DNA of 47,010 nt from Gammaproteobacteria bacterium F7 (GCA_001593685.1 LUKI01000015.1:1-47010), one strand, 5' to 3'; shown: positions 24,085 to 33,672, counted from the first letter of the stretch. The notes: generated by a model not told the origin, from the sequence alone. Numbers and translations: made by a program.

Positions 24085-24112
24085 TTGACAATACTTATCC
24101 GAGGGCTATAGT
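24085..24112 (+). promoter_or_regulatory. Sigma-70 promoter of the HDOD kinase gene
   Basis: A perfect -35 TTGACA (24085-24090) and -10 TATAGT (24107-24112) are separated by 16 bases. The predicted start near 24119 gives a leader of about 40-70 bases. Confidence 0.75.
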
Positions 24113-24159
24113 TAGCTGAGGGTTTGGCCAGCTGTATGGTCGTTTTATAAGCGACGACA

Positions 24160-26325
24160 GTGGATGTTGTGATAATAACAAAGACTATGATTGCAGAAAA
24201 TTTTGACGATCTGTTCGCAGATATTGATATAAATAAACTACCGACACTGCCGCAAATTTTAGTGCTGTTTCTGGATGCAGCTCACACTGAAGTTGTTGCG
24301 TTCGATCGTTTATCTGAACTTATTAAACAAGATGCCTCATTAACGTCTCGTATTGTTTCAGCTGCTAGTTCAGCTTATTACGGGGGGCAGGGGAACGTGT
24401 TACCCCTTGAGCGCATTTTGGTCATGTTAGGATTGGAAACGATCAAGACTATTGCTATTACTGCCTCGGTCCAACAGTTTTTTTCACGTTTCGATAATGC
24501 CAGCGCGCGACGCCAAAAGGTATTTTGGCGTGATTCCTTGACGTGCGCGCAGTTGAGTAGTGTGTTAGCGCACCTTACCGGTTATGCCAATAAAGACGAA
24601 GCTTATCTCGCTGGCCTGATTCATAATATCGGGTCGTTAATATTTTCCAATAACTACCACGACCAATACACTGAAATTGCCGATTTAGCTGAAAGCGAAG
24701 CTCAGTTAGTGGCATTAGAGTGCGAGCATTTTGGTGGCAGTCGTTATCAAGCCGGGGCCTGGATCGTCTCTAGCTGGGGTAGCGATTGTTTAATTGGCGA
24801 TGCGGTGTTGTATCAAAATGAGCCAATTGAAGAGCTTCAGGATGCTCATCATTTAATCAAAATTCTGGCCGTCGCCAGTCGTTTGTCTCAGTATCGCCCC
24901 GATGCGGATGCTGAGGGGTTCGCTGCAGCTCTTAAGCTGTTTGATTTGAACCAGGGGCTCGTCGAAGAGTTACTCGAAAAAGCTCGTTTAGAAGTGATAG
25001 AGATCGCCGAGTCTATGGATATTGATTTAGGTGATCTATCGGGTGATAGCCTGGGATTATTACCCAGCGATGAAGATAAGCAGGTTGAGTTAGCTGGCAA
25101 AGTGCGTGAGATTGCGTTACTTAACGGTGTGCGACAGGATCTGTCCCATAGCGACGGCGAACTGGCGGTCAAACACGCTATACGCAAGAGCCTGGGTATT
25201 TTGTTTAACAGCAAGAACAGCCTGTTTTTTAAGCTAACGGAGCAGACCGATAAGCTGGTTGGAGACCCGTTAGGCGATGATGATCAACAAATTGCGGAGA
25301 TTGAGGTTGGGCTACAATCGGCAAACAGCCTGATTGGCCGTTGTTTTGTAGAAAAACGAGTTTTGAACTCCCTGCCGGTTGATTCCAGTGCTCCTGCCAG
25401 CGTTTTGGATCGACAATTGCTAAAAATGACGCACAGTAAGCACTTTGTCTGTTTGCCTTTGATTCTTGATCAGCACGCCATGGGTGTTCTGGTGGTGGGT
25501 ATAACGGCCAAGGCGGCCAGCCAGGTTGATCAGCAATTACAACTGTGGAAGATGTTTGCTAATGAGGCTTCCTATAGCCTGTTTACGCAGTTAAAGCATA
25601 AACAGCAGCAGCAACAGCAGCATGACGATGACTGTGATTATTTTCAGGCCAAAGCCCGTGAAATTGTTCACGAAGTGAATAATCCGCTCAGCATAGTTAA
25701 AAACTATGTCCATATTCTGAGTTCTAGAATTGGTGAAAATGATGCGGTAAAGGAAGAGTTGCAGATTATCCGTGATGAGCTGGATCGTGCCGGTAATATC
25801 CTTTTGCAGTTGCCGGGTATTGCTGGCCATCATGTGACGGCTGACGGTACGCGGCTTGTTGATATTAATAGCCAGATAATCGACCTTTTAAAAATTTTCC
25901 GGTCGTCACTCTTTGCGACAACGGGGGTTGAGGCTGTTACTGATTTAGATAGCAGTATGGTGGCGATTGAAAGTAACCCCAGTGCGATTAAACAAATTTT
26001 AACTAATTTGATAAAAAATGCGGCGGAGGCACTGCCAGCCTCGGGGCAGATCACGATTGAAACGCAAGCGCTGGTAAACTTGAACGGGCGTAATTATGTT
26101 GAAATCGTCATTGCTGATAATGGACCAGGTATGCCTTCAGCTGTGCAGGAAAAGTTGTTTACTCCTGTGGAGACAACTAAAGGTGGCGGCCATGCGGGGC
26201 TCGGTTTGAGTATCGTGAAACATTTAATTGATGAATTGGAGGGATCCGTAAGCTGTCGGAGTAGCGCCAAAAACGGAACGCGCTTTGAAATACTGATTCC
26301 CAGAATTACCGAAGAAACAGAATGA
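24160..26325 (+). CDS. HDOD-domain sensor histidine kinase
   Basis: This cytoplasmic protein has up to 721 residues. An N-terminal HDOD domain (about 22-230) opens LPTLPQILVLFLDAAH and contains ASLTSRIVSAASSAYYG and the AGLIHNIGSLIFSN segment. A middle region (about 330-470) is GAF-like by position. A short glutamine run (QQQQQQ) follows, then a kinase core with the phospho-acceptor region REIVHEVNNPLSIVKN, the N box NLIKNAAEALP, the G1 box DNGPGMP and the G2 box GLGLSIVKHL. No membrane segment is present, so the stimulus is internal. The start is either the GTG at 24160 or an ATG at 24187; neither has a strong ribosome-binding site. The response regulator follows 40 bases later. Confidence 0.88.
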   Translation: MDVVIITKTMIAENFDDLFADIDINKLPTLPQILVLFLDAAHTEVVAFDRLSELIKQDASLTSRIVSAASSAYYGGQGNVLPLERILVMLGLETIKTIAITASVQQFFSRFDNASARRQKVFWRDSLTCAQLSSVLAHLTGYANKDEAYLAGLIHNIGSLIFSNNYHDQYTEIADLAESEAQLVALECEHFGGSRYQAGAWIVSSWGSDCLIGDAVLYQNEPIEELQDAHHLIKILAVASRLSQYRPDADAEGFAAALKLFDLNQGLVEELLEKARLEVIEIAESMDIDLGDLSGDSLGLLPSDEDKQVELAGKVREIALLNGVRQDLSHSDGELAVKHAIRKSLGILFNSKNSLFFKLTEQTDKLVGDPLGDDDQQIAEIEVGLQSANSLIGRCFVEKRVLNSLPVDSSAPASVLDRQLLKMTHSKHFVCLPLILDQHAMGVLVVGITAKAASQVDQQLQLWKMFANEASYSLFTQLKHKQQQQQQHDDDCDYFQAKAREIVHEVNNPLSIVKNYVHILSSRIGENDAVKEELQIIRDELDRAGNILLQLPGIAGHHVTADGTRLVDINSQIIDLLKIFRSSLFATTGVEAVTDLDSSMVAIESNPSAIKQILTNLIKNAAEALPASGQITIETQALVNLNGRNYVEIVIADNGPGMPSAVQEKLFTPVETTKGGGHAGLGLSIVKHLIDELEGSVSCRSSAKNGTRFEILIPRITEETE

Positions 26326-26365
26326 TTTCGGTAGCGGGTAACTGATGTGTAGTTAAGGAATCATA

Positions 26366-28513
26366 ATGCAGCGAAACGAACTGGTTTTGGTGGTTGATGA
26401 TCAGCCCCGCATGTTGCAAAGCCTACAGGACTTGATGGTTGGTAGTGGTTATAACGTAATCACTGCACTAGGTGGCCAGCAAGCAACCGAGCGCTTGCTT
26501 GAACATGATGTTGATCTAATGCTTTTGGATCTTAAAATGCCTGGTTTCAGTGGCCATCAGGTAATGGATTTTGTTGAAGAGAGAGAGCTTAATACCACGG
26601 TTATTGTCGTGAGTGGTGAAACTTGCTTTGACGCCATGTCACAGGTACTAAAAAGTCGTGCTTATGACTATATCCGTAAGCCCTACGTACCAGAAGACCT
26701 GTTGCACACGGTCGAAAATGCGCTTAATGCGCGACAACTGGAATGCCAGAATCAGGTGATGAATGATCGCCTGGCGCGTTCCGAGAAACTTCACCGGTAT
26801 CTTGTTAACAGCTCCCCTGATATTGTTTATATGATTGATAATAAAGGGTATTTTACCTTTGTTAATGATCGTATTGCTGAGCTGTTAGGGTATGTTAAAG
26901 AAGAGCTGATCGGTATGCATTACCGGGATCTTGTTTTTATTGCTGACGCCGAACAGGCGAGTTATGTGTTTAGTCCCCGTGCTGCTGCGGATACCTCGCC
27001 GCGTAATGTGGAGTTACGTTTTAAGTCCCGGGATGGCGACCGTCCTCCGCGGTTTTTTGAAATTAAAACAATTCCTATTGAATTGCAGGCGGACGATGAA
27101 GCCGAGACTGACAGTGATGGTGCGACAGAGGTCGGTATTTATGGGGTTGCGCGAGATATTTCTGATCGCAAAGAGGCCGAGCGCACCATTAATTTCCAGG
27201 CGTATCACGATCTGTTAACGCGTTTGCCAAACCGAGCACTATTCAAAGACCGCCTCAACCTTGCTGTTGCACAAGCAAAACGAGCAGGCCATCAAATGGC
27301 CGTTATGTTTCTCGACCTTGATCGTTTCAAGTTGATTAATGATACCCTTGGCCATATTTACGGAGATGAGTTATTACAGCTGGTTAGTCAAAGCCTGCAG
27401 GGTTGCTTGCGTGATGGTGATACGCTGGCTCGATTTGGTGGTGATGAGTTTACGTTGCTAATGCCAGAAGTTGATGGCAAAGATGATGCTACGGTTGTGG
27501 CCAAGAAAATAATCGAAAGGCTGCGCCAGCCCTTTACCATTGAAGGGCAGGAAATTTATGTAACGATCAGTGTGGGTATTGCGATGTATCCGCAGGATGG
27601 ATCCAGTATGGATTCGTTGGTTAAAAATGCTGACATTGCGATGTACCATATCAAAGGGCGTGGTAAGAACGATTACCAGTTTTATTGCCGTGAAATGAAT
27701 GAAGCCACGATGCAGCGTTTATCGTTAGAGCGCGATATGCGTAAGGCGCTGGAGAGTGAGCAGTTTGTACTTCATTTTCAACCGCAAATAGATGTGATCA
27801 GTGGCCGTATTGTCGCCTTTGAAGCATTAGTGCGCTGGCAGCATCCCTCGTTTGGTATGATTTCGCCGACGGATTTTATTTCCGTTGCTGAAGAAACGGG
27901 ATTAATTTTACCACTTGGTGAATGGGTGCTACGCAAAGCTTGCAGTGTATTGAGTAATTGGCGTGAGCAGGGTATCCATGATGTCCGTATGGCGATTAAT
28001 CTATCGTCCATGCAAATTGAGCATAAAAACTTTATTGGCTTAGTGCACGAGGTGCTCAGAGAGAACCGTTTATCCGGACATGATTTGGAGATGGAAATTA
28101 CTGAAAACCTGATTATGCAGGATATGGAAAATTCCATTAAAAAGTTAATGCAGCTCAATGAGTTAGGTGTTCAGATTGCCATTGATGACTTTGGTACAGG
28201 CTATTCTTCACTCAGTTATTTACAAAAACTACCTATCCATACGCTGAAAATTGATCGGTCTTTTGTCAATGAAATTGAAAAAGATGGCGATGATGCGTGT
28301 ATTGTTGATGCGGTTATCGCAATGGCCAGTGGCCTTCGGCTTAACTTAATTGCCGAAGGGGTTGAGGATGAGTATCAGGTTGAATATTTGCGTGATAAAG
28401 GTTGCTGTGAAATGCAGGGCTTTTATTTTGGAAAGCCTGCGCCAGAGAAGGAGTCGGTCGCGTTATTATTAAATCTTCCCTTTGCTGACCAGCGATTACC
28501 GAGCGTTGGTTGA
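26366..28513 (+). CDS. Response regulator with PAS, GGDEF and EAL domains
   Basis: This 715-residue cyclic-di-GMP enzyme is controlled by phosphorylation. The REC domain (about 5-120) has VVDDQ, the phospho-acceptor Asp in LMLLDLKMPG, and KPY. A PAS domain (about 145-270) opens SSPDIVYMIDNKGYFTFVND. The GGDEF domain has an intact GGDEF motif, and RDGD five residues upstream fits the inhibitory I-site. The EAL domain has EALVRW, INLSS, MEITEN, IDDFGTGYSS, LKIDRSF, AEGVED and MQGFYFGKP, so both enzymatic activities look intact. It lies directly after the HDOD histidine kinase, its probable partner, and is convergent with tatD seven bases beyond its stop. Confidence 0.92.
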   Translation: MQRNELVLVVDDQPRMLQSLQDLMVGSGYNVITALGGQQATERLLEHDVDLMLLDLKMPGFSGHQVMDFVEERELNTTVIVVSGETCFDAMSQVLKSRAYDYIRKPYVPEDLLHTVENALNARQLECQNQVMNDRLARSEKLHRYLVNSSPDIVYMIDNKGYFTFVNDRIAELLGYVKEELIGMHYRDLVFIADAEQASYVFSPRAAADTSPRNVELRFKSRDGDRPPRFFEIKTIPIELQADDEAETDSDGATEVGIYGVARDISDRKEAERTINFQAYHDLLTRLPNRALFKDRLNLAVAQAKRAGHQMAVMFLDLDRFKLINDTLGHIYGDELLQLVSQSLQGCLRDGDTLARFGGDEFTLLMPEVDGKDDATVVAKKIIERLRQPFTIEGQEIYVTISVGIAMYPQDGSSMDSLVKNADIAMYHIKGRGKNDYQFYCREMNEATMQRLSLERDMRKALESEQFVLHFQPQIDVISGRIVAFEALVRWQHPSFGMISPTDFISVAEETGLILPLGEWVLRKACSVLSNWREQGIHDVRMAINLSSMQIEHKNFIGLVHEVLRENRLSGHDLEMEITENLIMQDMENSIKKLMQLNELGVQIAIDDFGTGYSSLSYLQKLPIHTLKIDRSFVNEIEKDGDDACIVDAVIAMASGLRLNLIAEGVEDEYQVEYLRDKGCCEMQGFYFGKPAPEKESVALLLNLPFADQRLPSVG

Positions 28514-28520
28514 GTGATTT

Positions 28521-29321
28521 CTAGTGGTTATTCTCACTTATATTAAAGAAGCGTTTGGCATTGGCTGTTGTCAGCGCAGCCACTGCATTTTTGTCCTGAT
28601 CTAAACAGTGGCTGACTCTCGTTAATATATGCGGTAAGTAGCAGGGCTCATTTTTACCTTTTTTAGGCTTTGGCCGCAAATCACGCGGTAATAAGTAGGG
28701 AGCATCGGTTTCCAGCATGAGCCGGTTTGCCGGGATTTTTGAAATAAGGTTCTGCAAGTGTAGCCCGCGACGCTCATCACAGATCCAGCCCGTAATACCG
28801 ATGTGTAAATCAAGCTCAAGGTAGTCAGCCAGCTCGTGTTCGTTGCCCGTAAAACAGTGAATCACGGCGTTGCTAATTCGAGAGCGGTAACGCTTTATTA
28901 ACGCATAAAAATCCTGGTGAGCATCACGCTGATGTAAATAGAGGGGCAGGCCTAGCTCAGTAGCTAACTCGAGCTGAGCTTCAAAGCAGCTCAATTGTTG
29001 CGGTTGAGGGGAATAGTTGCGATTAAAGTCTAACCCCATTTCGCCCAGAGCTTTTACTTGGGGCTGGGCAGCTAGCTGGCGAATCAGGTCAAGGCTTGAA
29101 TTCGTAAAGGTTTTTGCCTGGTGTGGATGAATGCCGGCAGTGGCGAAGCAATTCGGGTATTTCTTAGCCAAAGTAACAGTAGTTTGGCTGTCGCCAATAT
29201 CGCTGCCAATTAAAATTAAATGCTCAACGGAGGCCTGTTGAGCGCGTTCGATGATGTCGTCGTGTTTGTCATGATTAAAACTGGTTAAATTGACCCCAAT
29301 GTCGATGAGCGGTTCGTTCAT
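28521..29321 (-). CDS. TatD family metal-dependent hydrolase (DNase)
   Basis: This TIM-barrel metal hydrolase has 266 residues. Signatures in order are the N-terminal IDIGVNLTS (with Asn in place of a usual His), GIHPHQA, GEMGLDFNRNYS, HQRDAHQDF, VIHCFTGN and the final ETDAPYLLPRDLRP. The family has 3'-5' exonuclease activity on DNA and is linked to repair. I chose the ATG at 29319-29321: it overlaps the TGA of the upstream EAL-HDOD gene (ATGA) and begins right at the conserved region. The open frame extends further upstream but only inside that gene. The coupling suggests co-translation with the signalling gene. Confidence 0.9.
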   Translation of the reverse strand: MNEPLIDIGVNLTSFNHDKHDDIIERAQQASVEHLILIGSDIGDSQTTVTLAKKYPNCFATAGIHPHQAKTFTNSSLDLIRQLAAQPQVKALGEMGLDFNRNYSPQPQQLSCFEAQLELATELGLPLYLHQRDAHQDFYALIKRYRSRISNAVIHCFTGNEHELADYLELDLHIGITGWICDERRGLHLQNLISKIPANRLMLETDAPYLLPRDLRPKPKKGKNEPCYLPHILTRVSHCLDQDKNAVAALTTANAKRFFNISENNH

Positions 29322-30532
29322 AGTTGGGCGCCATCTTCTCGGTGCCACCGCAGACTGTCCATATAGGCTTGCTTCACATCCATGATAGACAGGTGGTTTT
29401 GTGTCAGCGTACTCCAATCGATGTTGGCCCAATCTCCTCGCTCATAGGCGGTCGCTGTTTTTAATACGAAGCCCAGAATACCCTCATGGTTGAGTAATGC
29501 CTGTTCAATCTCCTCGCTCAATGCCATTGATTTGAGTAACTCGTCCATCGGTGAGTCAAAGTAAGCTTCCATCATAGAGAGTAAGCCAACGGTGAAAAAA
29601 AGATTACTCATTTGCTGGTTGATGTGGCTGCCAATGTATTCACACATTTTCGCCCTAATCATTGTTAGTTCGCTTAAGGCGTGAGGTTTATCATCGAGTT
29701 GTGATAGTGCCAGCAGGCTAGCCCAGCGGCGGATATCGTTTTCGCCTAAGAGGATAATTGCACGCAATAAGGATTCGATTTTGTTGGCGCGCCGATAAGC
29801 GGCTGAATTAATCATGCGCAGTAATTTGAAACTTAAACTAGGATCTTTTGATATTGTGTCGTGTAATCGCTGAGGACTGGTGTCTGGGTTTTGCAATTCG
29901 GCAATTAATTTCATCACCACCAGCTTGTTGGCGGGCAGCTTGCTGCCCTTCATTTCTTTGGGTCGGCTCAGAAAGTAACCCTGAAAGTAATCAAAGCCCA
30001 AGTCTTTACAGTAGTTATACATCTCCTGGGTTTCGACTTTTTCTGCTAATAAGGTAATTCCAGGGATTTTAAGACGTGTTACGTGCTCAGCGATTTGTTG
30101 CTCGCTAAGAGCCATGACGTCAATTTTGATAATGTCTGCCAAATCCACTAAGGGTTGCCGAGATTCGTGATACTCAAAGTCATCCAGAGCAATGATGAAG
30201 CCTTGATCCTTATATATTTTCAGACTTTTTATGACATCTTCGTCGGGCTCAACATCTTCCAGCACTTCGATGACAATTTCAGCGTTGGTAAAGGGGGGCG
30301 GGTTAAGCAGCAAATTACGGGTAAAGTTGATAAAAGCAAGCTGGTCACCAACAACGTTGTGGATACCTATTTCAGAGAATGCATTTAAAAAGACTGTTGA
30401 GGTTGCGGCATCCGCTCCAACATCGGCGGCCAGTTCATGTTTATTTGAACGAAAAAGTAACTCGTAGGCATAAATGCCCAGCTCCCTGTCGTAGATGGGT
30501 TGCCGTGCCAGCAACACATTATTCTTGTCCAT
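29318..30532 (-). CDS. EAL-HDOD signalling protein (degenerate EAL)
   Basis: This 404-residue protein of the YuxH-like type joins an N-terminal EAL-fold domain (about 1-200) to a C-terminal HDOD domain (about 205-395). The EAL signature is changed to ELLFRS. Several other catalytic positions remain recognisable (ALDDFEYHES, IIKIDVMAL, LLAEKVET, YFQGYFLSRP), but the Glu-Ala-Leu core and some metal ligands are lost. It is therefore more likely a c-di-GMP sensor or protein scaffold than an enzyme. The HDOD part shows SKDPSLSFKLLRMINSAAY. Its stop overlaps the tatD start. It lies two genes away from another HDOD protein. Confidence 0.88.
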   Translation of the reverse strand: MDKNNVLLARQPIYDRELGIYAYELLFRSNKHELAADVGADAATSTVFLNAFSEIGIHNVVGDQLAFINFTRNLLLNPPPFTNAEIVIEVLEDVEPDEDVIKSLKIYKDQGFIIALDDFEYHESRQPLVDLADIIKIDVMALSEQQIAEHVTRLKIPGITLLAEKVETQEMYNYCKDLGFDYFQGYFLSRPKEMKGSKLPANKLVVMKLIAELQNPDTSPQRLHDTISKDPSLSFKLLRMINSAAYRRANKIESLLRAIILLGENDIRRWASLLALSQLDDKPHALSELTMIRAKMCEYIGSHINQQMSNLFFTVGLLSMMEAYFDSPMDELLKSMALSEEIEQALLNHEGILGFVLKTATAYERGDWANIDWSTLTQNHLSIMDVKQAYMDSLRWHREDGAQL

Positions 30533-30619
30533 TACGCTTTCCCGTTATTATTATTTAGAACACGGCCACTGATTTAGTTTATTAGAAATTTTCAATTTCG
30601 GTAGTCTATGGGGCTGCTT

Positions 30620-32587
30620 TTATTCAACAGTAGCGGATTGCTTGGGTAAGTAATTAACAGTGGCCATTTGCAGGCTGGATTGGTTACGCCGATATGCGTA
30701 AATAGCGCTGTAAGTTAGAACATTTTTTACATACTGACGGGTTTCATGGAAGGGGATGCTTTCAATCCATACATCAATTGGCAGGTGCGCTGTGTTTTTG
30801 AGCCATTTTTCGACACGGTGAGGGCCGGCATTGTAGGCGGCTGTGGCATAGATATTATTGCCATCAAATTGCTCAATCAGTGAGCTGAGATAAGCACTGG
30901 CGAGCTCAATATTTTTTTCCGGATCAAACAGCTGTTGGCGTGAGTGGTAGGGGATTTTATGTTTTCGAGCGACGTTTTTAGCTGTCGCGGGCATCATTTG
31001 GATTAATCCCCGAGCTCCCGCGTGGGAGACGGCGTCAGCGGTGAGAGCGCTTTCCTGCCTTGCCATAGCAAACAGCCAGTTGCTGTTTAACTGACGCAGC
31101 TGGGCGGTTTCTTCGAAGTTGTCTTCAAAGCTGAGAGGAAAGCGCAGCTTAAGGTCATGCCAGCGTTTTGCGGCAATGGCTGAACGAATAGCCTGGCTGT
31201 GCCAGCCTATTTTCTCAGCAAGATGGGCAGCGGTGTAATGCTGGTCATCGTTGAAGCCTTGAGTTGCTCGGTACCATTCTCGGCGGGCCGCCGTTGTTTG
31301 TTCAAAATGCAGTAGTTCCCTGGCCCTGATAATCCCGGGTAATTGTTTAAAGCGTTCGAGAAAATTGCCATCAAGACTATAGTGCTGCTCATTCATTTTG
31401 TAGGGCTGCTGTAAATAATCAGCGGCTAAAAAACTGTAGTAGTCGCGTTGTAGCGCCAATGAGCGCATTTTTTCTAGAATGAGCTTCTTATCTAATGCCT
31501 TGGTTTCTAATTGAGCGCGTGCCAGCCAATACTGGGCACGGGTGCTGTTGCGTTTATCTATGGGCAGTTGTTGGGTGAGCTTGATAACCAGCGGCCAGTC
31601 TTGCTGACGCACAGCTTGGCGAATACCCGCTTCCAGTACCTCTGTGGTGATTAATGATGGGTGTTGGGCGAGCATTTTCTGGTAGGTGAGGCTGTTGTCC
31701 TGGTGGGCTAGCCACTGCATCAAATGCTGGTTCGTCAGTGTTATCTGGCGAGGATTGAACTTCTGGCTTTGTTGGTACGATGACCAAAGCTGGTAAGCCT
31801 GTAGGGAATCGCGCCGTATTAGCCGCTCAAAGGCATGGATAACGATATTACGGTGCTCAGCCTTATTAAGATCGAACTGCTCCGGCTTATTAAGCCGTTC
31901 AGGGTGAACATACAGGTTACGGTACAGTTTGCTCAGATGCTGGTGTTTTGGCGACATGAAACGCGACAGGTAGCGCGCTAAGGTTAGGTTGTCAGCACGC
32001 ATCGCTAGCTTAAAACGTTGCCATGCCATCTCGTCGGTGAGTAAGCCGCGATTTTCCCAGAGCTTAAAAATGGGATCGCAGGCATCGCTCTGTGAGTAAC
32101 CTACCAGCCATAGTGATGGAACTTGCTTAAGTGCCCGGTCGGTTTTACCTGTTTTATGCTGAGCCCACAGGGCGTGGCAGCGTAGTTCTGTGCTGGTGAT
32201 TGAGCTATCAAAATGGTTTAAATATTGCCGCCATTCTTCGCTGTTAGCCAGTTGACGCAACCAACGGTGCTTAAGGCGTGTTGCTAGTGGTGTATCCTGC
32301 CATGTATTAATAAACGCTTGGATGTCCTTTGCCGGTACATCCGATAATCGTTGCGTTAAATAACTGTATTCCAGGTAAGGGTAAAGTGGGTAGTCGGCAA
32401 GCGATTCTCGTAGCGTTAGGTAGGCTCCAAAATCTTTTTGCCTAAGCAGGTCGCGAGCTAACTGATAATCACTGCGCGCCTGGGTTAAGTTTTGCTCGGT
32501 AGCTTGTGACTGAAAGCTGAGCACCGCAAGTACTAACAGTAATGAGCCGGTTAATGTCCGTTTTAACTGCTCAATAGGCTGTTTCAC
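30620..32587 (-). CDS. slt: Soluble lytic murein transglycosylase Slt
   Basis: Slt cleaves the MurNAc-GlcNAc bond of peptidoglycan, forming 1,6-anhydro ends. The 655-residue product has a signal peptide (about 1-29, with LTGSLLLVLAVLSFQSQA). A long alpha-superhelical U and L domain of tandem helices follows (about 30-470). The C-terminal catalytic domain has the glutamate in ARQESAL, the ARGLIQMMPATA segment and YNAGPHRVEKW. Length matches the periplasmic Slt70 type. Its ATG overlaps the stop of uspA by four bases, an unusual pairing that also occurs in Pseudomonas as I recall. Confidence 0.93.
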   Translation of the reverse strand: MKQPIEQLKRTLTGSLLLVLAVLSFQSQATEQNLTQARSDYQLARDLLRQKDFGAYLTLRESLADYPLYPYLEYSYLTQRLSDVPAKDIQAFINTWQDTPLATRLKHRWLRQLANSEEWRQYLNHFDSSITSTELRCHALWAQHKTGKTDRALKQVPSLWLVGYSQSDACDPIFKLWENRGLLTDEMAWQRFKLAMRADNLTLARYLSRFMSPKHQHLSKLYRNLYVHPERLNKPEQFDLNKAEHRNIVIHAFERLIRRDSLQAYQLWSSYQQSQKFNPRQITLTNQHLMQWLAHQDNSLTYQKMLAQHPSLITTEVLEAGIRQAVRQQDWPLVIKLTQQLPIDKRNSTRAQYWLARAQLETKALDKKLILEKMRSLALQRDYYSFLAADYLQQPYKMNEQHYSLDGNFLERFKQLPGIIRARELLHFEQTTAARREWYRATQGFNDDQHYTAAHLAEKIGWHSQAIRSAIAAKRWHDLKLRFPLSFEDNFEETAQLRQLNSNWLFAMARQESALTADAVSHAGARGLIQMMPATAKNVARKHKIPYHSRQQLFDPEKNIELASAYLSSLIEQFDGNNIYATAAYNAGPHRVEKWLKNTAHLPIDVWIESIPFHETRQYVKNVLTYSAIYAYRRNQSSLQMATVNYLPKQSATVE

Positions 32588-33024
32588 GAGTCTTTACCCA
32601 CCCGGACGGCAAGAATGTCACACTCGGCGCCATGTAAAACGCCGTTGCTGGTGGAACCCAGCAGCAACGATAGCCCGTGTCGGCCGTGAGTTCCAACGAC
32701 GATTAAGTCGACATTGAGCTCGCGGGCAAGGCGGTGAATTTCATTTTGTGGCAACCCTACGACAATATGCTGATTTTGTTCTTCGATATTAAACTGCTTC
32801 GCAAACTCAGCAACTTTTTTATGAGCATGCTCGTCAAGCTGTTCCTGAATGGCCGATAAATCCATTGGAATGTCACCACCATAGGCGAAATTGATCGGCT
32901 CAATGGTGTGTACAAGGCTAAGTTTAGCGTCGTTTTGATCAGCTAATGCTTTACCTCGCTTGGCAAGTGTGAGGGAGTCCTCTGACAGGTCGACGGCAAG
33001 CAGGATATGCTGGTATTCGTTCAT
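32584..33024 (-). CDS. Universal stress protein UspA family
   Basis: This single-domain Usp protein has 146 residues. It begins HILLAVDLSEDSLTLAKRG and contains VGTHGRHGLSLLLGSTSNGV, the G-x2-G-x9-G-S ATP-binding signature. It is therefore likely an ATP-binding Usp. Proteins of this kind help survival in stationary phase or without oxygen; no ANR box is visible upstream here. It is divergent from the small membrane-protein gene at 33156, with about 130 bases between them. Confidence 0.92.
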   Translation of the reverse strand: MNEYQHILLAVDLSEDSLTLAKRGKALADQNDAKLSLVHTIEPINFAYGGDIPMDLSAIQEQLDEHAHKKVAEFAKQFNIEEQNQHIVVGLPQNEIHRLARELNVDLIVVGTHGRHGLSLLLGSTSNGVLHGAECDILAVRVGKDS

Positions 33025-33155
33025 ATTACAGACCTCGACAATACATTAACTTTGACAGGCTACTTCTAATAGTTGCTAGTGTTAACCGACCCCAGTCTTT
33101 ATGATAGGAATTCGGAACAAATTTTCCATCTTTTATTGAGAATAGCGCTGCTTTT

Positions 33156-33635
33156 ATGACAACGATAATTATTATTTGCGCCCTAATATTAATTGTAGGC
33201 TCCTCATTATGGATTTTGCCTTCGCCGCGCCAACGTGCGCAGATGAAGTTACGCCGCGAAGCCATGATGAAAGGGTTGCTGGTCAAGCTGGTCAAAATTA
33301 ATGATCTCGAATACCCCGGCGAGCAGGTTAGCTGCATTGCCTATCGGTTGCCGCGCCAGACAAAACCCGTTGAGAAAAAACACACCTGGATGCTTCACCG
33401 GCATACTGGAGATAATAGTGAGCTAAGAATACCGGGTTGGATTTATGATCGGCATGGCGGTTTGTATCGCTTTGAAAGTACCGATCTAATCAGCAAATTA
33501 CTCGCACAATTGCCAGACGACGTGATTGCGGTTGAAGCGGGTCTAGGTACCACGTCAATCTACTGGCACGAGAGGGGTGATAGTGAAGACCTGGCAACAA
33601 TTATGCGTGCTTTATCGGCAATACAGGCCCTTTAA
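33156..33635 (+). CDS. Membrane-anchored protein of unknown function next to fadBA
   Basis: This 159-residue protein has an N-terminal transmembrane helix (about residues 3-22, TIIIICALILIVGSSLWIL), then a basic stretch PSPRQRAQMKLRREAMMKG and a soluble domain with WMLHRHTGDNS and RIPGWIYDRHGGLYRFES. I cannot name a domain. A protein of similar size and layout sits between uspA and fadB in Pseudomonas as far as I remember, so the neighbourhood is conserved. A role in membrane or fatty-acid metabolism is only suggested by that. No good ribosome-binding site precedes the ATG. Confidence 0.72.
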   Translation: MTTIIIICALILIVGSSLWILPSPRQRAQMKLRREAMMKGLLVKLVKINDLEYPGEQVSCIAYRLPRQTKPVEKKHTWMLHRHTGDNSELRIPGWIYDRHGGLYRFESTDLISKLLAQLPDDVIAVEAGLGTTSIYWHERGDSEDLATIMRALSAIQAL

Positions 33636-33672
33636 AACTATCGTTGTTGTTGGTTGACACCCCCTGCCATTT

